Shown here: piece after piece, positions 1 through 4,457 of the stretch
How positions within the stretch are numbered: the stretch's first letter is position 1
Layout of the letters: every line of letters starts with the position of its first letter
NCBI GenBank assembly: GCA_028700355.1
Contig: JAQVSX010000021.1
Coordinates: 1-6,295 of the forward strand
Source of the DNA: Clostridia bacterium
GTDB taxonomy: Bacteria; Bacillota; Clostridia; Christensenellales; HGM11417
Length of the DNA stretch: 6,295 bases
Reading direction: 5' to 3'
Program-made: the position numbers and the translations under genes
The notes under the pieces: model-generated
The model's database searches: none
The model's input: the letters and a program-made list of their open reading frames with translations, nothing else
What the model was told of the DNA's origin: nothing

Positions 1-236
1 CAGTTCACCTGTGCGGCGCTGCTGCTTATGATAATATTTTTTACAATCACTGCGTTATTTTCCGCATGCAGTATGCGGCTTGCGGGTATTAAAGCGGCAT
101 TTGATTTTTCATCAAAAACGCTAAGGTGCGTCAGGCAGAATTTTTTGTTGAATACAGCATTATCAACGGTGCCGAAAATTACGCCGCTGCTGATTGATAT
201 AACAGGTTTAGATATTATTTCGGTAAGTTTAATCAT
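1..236 (-). CDS. PRC-barrel domain protein, N-terminal part (cut by window edge)
   Basis: Reading the minus strand from an ATG at 236 gives 78 uninterrupted codons that run off the left edge. The product begins MIKLTEIISKPVIS, then a Ser-Ser-Gly turn, then VIFGTVDNAVF (residues 19-29), and later ALIPASRILHAENNAVIVKN. The pattern of 'KPVIS, turn, GxVxxxxF, strand, IPxxxI, NAVxV' is that of a PRC-barrel, a small six-stranded beta-barrel first named from the photosynthetic reaction centre H subunit. In Firmicutes such proteins are small and soluble with mostly undefined roles. The start is supported by the fit of residue 1 to the domain edge, by an in-frame stop at 267-269 with no other ATG between, and by a TATAAT-like box at 270-275. 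The ribosome binding site is weak, only a GGA about eight bases upstream. It is divergent from the other four genes. Family is fairly sure; function is unknown, and the C-terminal half is not visible. Confidence 0.75.
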   Translation of the reverse strand, partial: MIKLTEIISKPVISISSGVIFGTVDNAVFNKKFCLTHLSVFDEKSNAALIPASRILHAENNAVIVKNIIISSSAAQVN

Positions 237-269
237 AAATAAAATCCATATATATTGCTTGTCTATTTA

Positions 270-275
270 ATTATA
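270..275 (-). promoter_or_regulatory. Probable -10 box for the PRC-barrel gene
   Basis: The minus strand reads TATAAT here, a perfect sigma-A -10 hexamer, about 34 bases before the ATG at 236. That would put the transcript start near 263 with a short leader. No good -35 hexamer is visible 16-18 bases further upstream (best match TTAATA-like). In such AT-rich DNA a chance match is possible, so this is tentative. Confidence 0.4.
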
Positions 276-307
276 TGATTTACTTTTCCGCATTATTAAA
301 TAAACAT

Positions 308-320
308 CTGATATATTCAG
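308..320. repeat. Short inverted repeat in divergent intergenic region
   Basis: CTGA, a five-base spacer TATAT, then TCAG form a small perfect dyad midway between the divergent promoters of the PRC-barrel and PHP genes. The position would suit a regulator binding site, but four-base arms are short and could be chance. No regulator gene is visible in the window. Confidence 0.2.
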
Positions 321-338
321 TTAATAAAAATAATCGTT

Positions 339-366
339 TTGTTTTTTTTGATTTATGCATTATAAT
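339..366 (+). promoter_or_regulatory. Sigma-A-like promoter for the PHP-AEC operon
   Basis: TTGTTT at 339-344 (matching TTG of the -35 consensus) is followed after 16 bases by a perfect TATAAT at 361-366. The predicted transcript start is near 373, only about 20 bases before the PHP start codon at 394, leaving just room for the ribosome binding site. A run of eight T follows the -35 TTG. This is the best promoter candidate in the window and probably drives the PHP-AEC pair, and perhaps the ABC genes by read-through. Confidence 0.6.
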
Positions 367-378
367 ATTAAATGGTCT

Positions 379-384
379 AAGGAG
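379..384 (+). promoter_or_regulatory. Ribosome binding site of the PHP gene
   Basis: AAGGAG, nine bases before the ATG at 394, is a strong Shine-Dalgarno match and fixes that start codon. Confidence 0.8.
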
Positions 385-393
385 TAAAGCTTA

Positions 394-1086
394 ATGATTA
401 AATGTGAAATGCATCTTCATACCAAGGGCGGAAGCTATTGCGGTCAGTCTTTGCCGCAGGAAATTGCAAGAGAATATTTTGATGCAGGCTACAAAGCTAT
501 TGTGGTAACAAACCATTATATGAAAAGCTTATTTGATTCTTATTATACTCAAAGGACAGAAAAGCAAAAGATAAAATATTACATCAGCTTATATAAAGAA
601 GTAAAAAAATATTGCGGGCAGTACGGCATAAATGTGTTTTTGGGCTTAGAGCTTAATCCCGATTGCATGAATACGCCGACGGTAAGCCCCGCTGCCGAAT
701 TTTTATGCTACGGCGTTACAGAAGACTTTTTGTTCAGTAATTTAAGGCTGTACAATTTATCACAGCAGCAGCTATACGAGCTTTTTGAAAAAAATAATAT
801 AATTATGATGCAGTCTCACCCTTTTAGGAATTACTGCGTTTTGGGCAATCCCGAATATATGCACGGCGTTGAGGTTTATAACGGTCATCCTACGCAGCAA
901 AACAATAATAATAAAAGCGAACAATTTGCAGAAAAGCATCGTTTAAAAGGTATTTCGGGCAGTGATTATCACGCGCGGGGCGGCATTGGCGGAGGTATCT
1001 ATTTGCCGCAAAATATTAATATGGACTATGAGCTTGTAAATTACATTAAAAGCAACAAACTTAAACTAATAAAGGGAAACAGCTAA
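394..1086 (+). CDS. PHP-domain metallohydrolase (putative phosphoesterase)
   Basis: A 230-residue protein made almost entirely of one PHP (polymerase and histidinol phosphatase) domain, a distorted TIM barrel that binds two or three metal ions and hydrolyses phosphoesters. The metal-ligand motifs appear in order: H7-L-H9 at the very N-terminus, H41 in VVTNH, E86 in GLELN, H142 in QSHPF, and D191 with H193 in GSDYH. All expected classes of ligand are present, so it should be active. Where many relatives have His or Asp at the next N-terminal ligand position this one has a SYCG stretch (14-17). No signal peptide or membrane helix is seen, so it is probably cytoplasmic. The start is set by AAGGAG at 379-384. 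Its stop TAA shares a base with the next gene's ATG, suggesting translational coupling to the AEC transporter. The substrate cannot be told: relatives include histidinol phosphatases, oligonucleotide and nucleotide phosphatases, and many uncharacterised proteins. No his genes are nearby. Confidence 0.88.
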   Translation: MIKCEMHLHTKGGSYCGQSLPQEIAREYFDAGYKAIVVTNHYMKSLFDSYYTQRTEKQKIKYYISLYKEVKKYCGQYGINVFLGLELNPDCMNTPTVSPAAEFLCYGVTEDFLFSNLRLYNLSQQQLYELFEKNNIIMMQSHPFRNYCVLGNPEYMHGVEVYNGHPTQQNNNNKSEQFAEKHRLKGISGSDYHARGGIGGGIYLPQNINMDYELVNYIKSNKLKLIKGNS

Positions 1087-2039
1087 TGAGCCTTAATTTT
1101 TTTGAAGTACTTTTAAACATAAGCATACTTATGCTGCTTGGAGTGCCGGGCTTTATACTGCGCAAAACCAATGTATTAAAAAGTCAAGATTCTAAATCTC
1201 TTGCGGTGCTTTTGTTATATATTACCCAGCCCTTTTTAATTATTATGAGCTTTCAGGGCAAAACTTATGAGCGGGAGATTTTAGGTTCCTTGGGTATAAT
1301 AGCAATCGGCTCAATTGCTATACATTTAATAATGCTTGCGATAGCCTATTTTGTTTTTTCAAAAATCAGTTTAGAAAAAAAACAGAAGGGCGTTTTTACA
1401 TTTGCGTCAACATTTGCCAACTGCGGTTATATGGGTATTCCTGTAATATCAATGCTTTTTTTCGGCAAAGATTATCTTGCGGAAATGCTCATATATGTTT
1501 CGGTTTATATTACTGTATTTAATGTGATAAATTGGACGGTAGGCATTTATATAATAAGCGGAGACAAAAGGTTTATAAGCATAAAAAATGCGGTGCTAAA
1601 CCCCGCAACAATAGCGACGCTTATTGCTCTGCCGCTGTTTTTTGCAAAGATAAACCTTAGCAGCATTTCCGTTCAATTAACGGACGCATTTAATCTGCTT
1701 GGCAATATGACCACGCCGATTTCTATGATTATTATAGGTTTAAAGCTTGCCGAAATGCCTTTTAAAGAAATATTTTCTTCTAAGTATGTTTATTTAACGA
1801 CCTTTTTAAAACTGATTGTAATGCCCCTTATAATGTATTGTTTATTGCTGCCGTTTAAAGCAGATATTTCTCCTGTGGTAATAGCAGTTTTACTTATAAT
1901 ATCGGCAATGCCCACTGCGGCAAATACCGTCGCAAATGCCGACAGATTCGGCGGAGACAGTTTAAACGCCGCAAAGGCAATGCTTTGCTCTACAATACTA
2001 TGTGTGTTGACGCTGCCTGTAATAACATTGCTGATATAA
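1086..2039 (+). CDS. AEC-family (auxin efflux carrier-like) permease
   Basis: A 317-residue, very hydrophobic protein with about ten predicted membrane helices (roughly 5-25, 38-56, 64-91, 102-126, 132-157, 170-187, 201-221, 234-256, 262-282, 295-317), the usual size and topology for the AEC family. Family hallmarks are the FANCGYMGIPV stretch in helix 4 (110-120), NMTTPISMIIIG before and in helix 7 (207-218), and AMPTAANTVANADRFGGD (274-291), where AEC proteins carry a conserved 'MP-x-A-x-N' and 'GGD'. Bacterial AEC members act as secondary carriers for small organic acids such as malate or malonate, or for other metabolites; the substrate here is unknown. The ATG overlaps the PHP stop by one base (TAATG), with AAAGGG ending ten bases upstream as ribosome binding site. 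The close coupling suggests the PHP enzyme and permease act on related compounds, but this is inference from context only. Confidence 0.9.
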   Translation: MSLNFFEVLLNISILMLLGVPGFILRKTNVLKSQDSKSLAVLLLYITQPFLIIMSFQGKTYEREILGSLGIIAIGSIAIHLIMLAIAYFVFSKISLEKKQKGVFTFASTFANCGYMGIPVISMLFFGKDYLAEMLIYVSVYITVFNVINWTVGIYIISGDKRFISIKNAVLNPATIATLIALPLFFAKINLSSISVQLTDAFNLLGNMTTPISMIIIGLKLAEMPFKEIFSSKYVYLTTFLKLIVMPLIMYCLLLPFKADISPVVIAVLLIISAMPTAANTVANADRFGGDSLNAAKAMLCSTILCVLTLPVITLLI

Positions 2040-2050
2040 CAGCATAATAG

Positions 2051-2067
2051 TTTTAAGCGACTTAAAA
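2051..2067. repeat. Perfect inverted repeat in the AEC-ABC gap
   Basis: TTTTAAG, loop CGA, then CTTAAAA: seven-base arms, fully complementary, lying between the AEC stop (2039) and the ribosome binding site of the first ABC gene (2075-2079). The stem has only one G-C pair and no T-run follows it on the plus strand, so it is a poor terminator. A CATAAT box at 2043-2048 just upstream resembles a -10 element, though without a clear -35. An operator for the ABC pair is the more natural reading, but chance in AT-rich DNA is possible. Confidence 0.4.
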
Positions 2068-2074
2068 AAAATTC

Positions 2075-2079
2075 GGAGG
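2075..2079 (+). promoter_or_regulatory. Ribosome binding site that decides a TTG start
   Basis: GGAGG lies six bases before the TTG at 2086. There is no in-frame ATG nearby; the next Met codon is at residue 31, inside the first membrane helix region, which would destroy the protein's N-terminus. The strong Shine-Dalgarno match therefore supports TTG as the true start. Confidence 0.8.
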
Positions 2080-2085
2080 CATAAT

Positions 2086-4455
2086 TTGTTTAAACTTTTT
2101 AAAAAGCTGGTTAAATATAAAAAAATTATACCGTTTATAATATTATTGATTGCCGTTCAGGCAATACTAACTCTCATGCTGCCCGATTATATGAGCAAAA
2201 TAATAAGCGAAGGTATAAAATCGCCCGCTTATGAAATAAGCACAGACGGGCAAAGGACAAATTCCATAATAAACCCCAAAGATTTGCAAGGCGATGAAAA
2301 AACTGCTTTAAGCGGCTTGCTTATGATAAAAAAATATGCCCGCACAGGCTCAGGCAGCTTATTATTAGACGAAAACGGCTATGCCCAATTAGCAGGAGAA
2401 AACGGAGAGCCGCTTATCGGCGATGATAATATTAAACAGAATATATCATATGAAAAAGATGTCGACGGAAACTATATTACAGATTCCTTAACGGGCGAAA
2501 AAATATTAAAATATGCCCGCACAGAAAAAGATTATATAATAACCGATGACTTAATGCAAGCTGCTTTTACAGGTTACGAAACAGACCAAAACGGTATGCC
2601 CGTTTTAGGTACTGTTATTACAAATGTGCTTATATATGATTTTGATAAAGAGCCTAATCCCTTAAAAACAGATAATTACAACTATGTAAGTTTTTTAGGA
2701 ACATACACAGACGGTAACGGGCAGATTATATATATTAAATTAGGCGATGTTAATATGCCCGCCCTAAAATTTGAAAGAGAAGGGGAAGGCGATTTAAGGT
2801 TTGGCACGTTATACACCGACAGCGGCGGCTTTGCGTCATTAAAGCAGGTAAGTTATATTGATGTAATAATAAAATACGGCTTAGTAATGCTCGGCATAAC
2901 CTTTATGATAAGCATAGCTGCCATTACGGCGAATTTTTTTTCAAGCAGGGTATCTATGAGCCTTGGAAAAGATATAAGAAGCGATTTATATAATAAAATT
3001 AACAAATTTTCCTTGCACGATACAAGCAGATTCGGAGCGGCAAGCCTGATTACCAGAACGACAAACGATGTTGTTCAGGTGCAGACGCTTACTAATATGA
3101 TATTCAGAATGGTAGTTATGACACCCATTATGTTTATCGGTGGAATTATTATGGCGCTTAATAAAAACGCACAGATGATGATCGTGCTTCTTTTCACAAT
3201 ACCGCTTATATTGCTTTTGGTAATAGTTATAGGCAGAAAGGTTGTTGTATTATTTAAAAGTATGCAAAAAAAGATAGACAGCTTAACATTGGTTGCAAGG
3301 GAAAACTTAACCGGCGTAAGGGTAATAAGGGCTTTTAATAAGGAAAACATTGAAGACATTCGCTTTGATAAGGTTAACGAAGATGTAACGCAAACCGCCG
3401 TAAAGGCAAACAGAATAATGTCTGTAATGTTTCCGTCAATAACCCTTTTAATGAGCCTTACAACATTGGCGATAATTGCGATTGCCGTAATATCGGCAAA
3501 GAATAATATACTCGGCACGACATACACACAATTTGCAAATATGATGGCGGTATCTCAATATATTATGCAGATAATGATGAGCCTGTTGATGATAATTATG
3601 CTTTTTGTAATGTTTCCCCGCGCGTCAGCGTCCGCCGCAAGAATAAACGAAGTTATGGAAGTAGACATAAAAATAAATAATCCTTTAACAGCGCAAAAAC
3701 CGACGGGGCAGTTAAAGGGCATCTCATTTGACAATGTAAGCTTTAAGTTTGAAGGCTCTGAAGCTCCCGTGCTTTCTAATATAAATTTACAAATAAACGG
3801 CGGAGAGACCGTTTCTATAATAGGCAGTACGGGCAGCGGAAAAAGCACGCTTATAAACTTGATACCCAGGCTGTTTGACGTAAGTGAAGGCAGCTTAAAA
3901 ATTAACGGCGTAGATGTAAGAGATTATGATTTAAAAGATTTGCGGCAATTGATTAGCTTTGTACCGCAAAAATCACTGCTGTTTAGCGGAACCATTGCAG
4001 ACAATTTAAAATTCGGAGACCCTAATGCAAGCCGTGAAAAAATGTTAAATGCACTTGGCACCGCGCAGATAAAAGATTTTGTAATCAGTCAAAAATCGGG
4101 TTTAGATTCCGCTGTAGAGCAAGGCGGCGTAAATTTTTCAGGCGGGCAGAAGCAAAGGCTTTCAATAGCAAGGGCAATAATTAAAGATGCCGAAATATAC
4201 ATTTTTGACGATTCATTTTCGGCGCTTGATTTTAAAACGGATTATAATTTAAGAGCGTCATTAAAACAAGATTTAAGCGGTAGCACTGTAATTATTGTTT
4301 CGCAGAGAATAAGCACGGTAATGGATTCCGACAAAATAATAGTTCTCGACGAAGGTAAGATAGCAGGTATAGGAAAGCATAAAGAGTTATATAATCAATG
4401 CAAAATATATAGAGAAATTGCACTGTCCCAGTTGTCAATAGAGGAGCTTAATTAA
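2086..4455 (+). CDS. ABC exporter half-transporter with degenerate ATP site and large extracellular insert
   Basis: A 789-residue type IV (exporter) half-transporter: six membrane helices followed by an ATPase domain. Helix 1 is about 13-34 and helix 2 about 263-285; between them is an extracytoplasmic insert of about 220 residues. Helices 3 and 4 are about 342-358 and 364-383; two more lie between about 440 and 512. The ATPase has Walker A GSTGSGKS (580-587, Lys586), Q-loop Gln628, an intact signature FSGGQ (684-688), and Walker B ending IFDD (706-709). Asp709 replaces the catalytic Glu, and Gln740 (VSQR) replaces the H-loop His. This is the classic 'noncanonical' subunit of a heterodimer such as BmrC or TM287; its partner is the next gene, two bases downstream. 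Start is TTG at 2086, after GGAGG. Related clostridial proteins, as I recall them, also carry 'LPDYMS' after helix 1 and an insert, but usually a shorter one (total about 740). Export of a drug, lipid or peptide is likely; the substrate is unknown. Confidence 0.92.
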   Translation: MFKLFKKLVKYKKIIPFIILLIAVQAILTLMLPDYMSKIISEGIKSPAYEISTDGQRTNSIINPKDLQGDEKTALSGLLMIKKYARTGSGSLLLDENGYAQLAGENGEPLIGDDNIKQNISYEKDVDGNYITDSLTGEKILKYARTEKDYIITDDLMQAAFTGYETDQNGMPVLGTVITNVLIYDFDKEPNPLKTDNYNYVSFLGTYTDGNGQIIYIKLGDVNMPALKFEREGEGDLRFGTLYTDSGGFASLKQVSYIDVIIKYGLVMLGITFMISIAAITANFFSSRVSMSLGKDIRSDLYNKINKFSLHDTSRFGAASLITRTTNDVVQVQTLTNMIFRMVVMTPIMFIGGIIMALNKNAQMMIVLLFTIPLILLLVIVIGRKVVVLFKSMQKKIDSLTLVARENLTGVRVIRAFNKENIEDIRFDKVNEDVTQTAVKANRIMSVMFPSITLLMSLTTLAIIAIAVISAKNNILGTTYTQFANMMAVSQYIMQIMMSLLMIIMLFVMFPRASASAARINEVMEVDIKINNPLTAQKPTGQLKGISFDNVSFKFEGSEAPVLSNINLQINGGETVSIIGSTGSGKSTLINLIPRLFDVSEGSLKINGVDVRDYDLKDLRQLISFVPQKSLLFSGTIADNLKFGDPNASREKMLNALGTAQIKDFVISQKSGLDSAVEQGGVNFSGGQKQRLSIARAIIKDAEIYIFDDSFSALDFKTDYNLRASLKQDLSGSTVIIVSQRISTVMDSDKIIVLDEGKIAGIGKHKELYNQCKIYREIALSQLSIEELN
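2331..2347 (+). repeat. Direct repeat copy 1 (17 bases, within ABC insert)
   Basis: AAAATATGCCCGCACAG, coding KYAR and the start of the next Thr codon. It is identical to the copy at 2508-2524, 177 bases (59 codons) downstream and in the same reading frame. Probably the best-kept part of an internal duplication in the extracytoplasmic domain. Confidence 0.7.
2508..2524 (+). repeat. Direct repeat copy 2 (17 bases, within ABC insert)
   Basis: Second exact copy of the sequence at 2331-2347, in the same frame, again coding KYAR and most of Thr. Identity is lost at the nucleotide level outside the 17 bases, although the protein alignment continues for about 30 residues. Confidence 0.7.
4441..4446 (+). 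promoter_or_regulatory. Ribosome binding site of the second ABC gene, inside the first
   Basis: GAGGAG codes Glu786-Glu787 of the first subunit and also lies 11 bases before the ATG at 4458. This arrangement favours coupled translation and equal production of the two heterodimer partners. Confidence 0.65.
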
Positions 4456-4457
4456 TT

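Larger units (their letters stand above)
2188..2859 (+). other. Region coding the extracytoplasmic domain of the first ABC subunit
   Basis: Residues about 35-258 lie between membrane helices 1 and 2, where an ordinary exporter has only a short loop. The stretch is polar, rich in Asp, Asn, Gly and Tyr, has no membrane helix, no cysteine and no ATPase motif. Two segments starting KYART (83 and 142) align over about 30 residues and both end N-G-x-P-x-x-G (106-112 and 169-175). D-x-x-G turns recur at 95, 125, 167, 209 and 245. The look is of a beta-rich domain built from repeated hairpins. Being next to helices 1 and 2, it should sit over the outer gate of the exporter. BmrD of the Bacillus BmrCD exporter is known to have a smaller extracellular domain at the same place. 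Confidence 0.7.

Noticed and set aside
28..270. Plus-strand open frame of 80 codons starting with a hydrophobic stretch
   Set aside because: It is the antisense of the PRC-barrel gene on the minus strand, has no ribosome binding site, and its protein resembles no family, whereas the minus-strand product does.
2007..2040. Promoter for the ABC pair using TTGACG (2007-2012) at the end of the AEC gene
   Set aside because: The -35 match is good, but no -10-like hexamer lies 16-18 bases downstream; the nearest candidates are at spacings of 20 or more.
2051..2070. Rho-independent terminator after the AEC gene
   Set aside because: The hairpin has seven pairs but only one G-C, and is followed by A residues rather than T on the plus strand, so it should not terminate plus-strand transcription well.
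3075..3527. Minus-strand open frame of 150 codons
   Set aside because: It lies wholly within the membrane and linker coding region of the first ABC gene, opposite strand; its hydrophobicity mirrors the overlapping membrane helices.
3555..3848. Minus-strand open frame of 97 codons
   Set aside because: It is antisense to the start of the first ABC ATPase domain, including Walker A, and no independent signal supports it.
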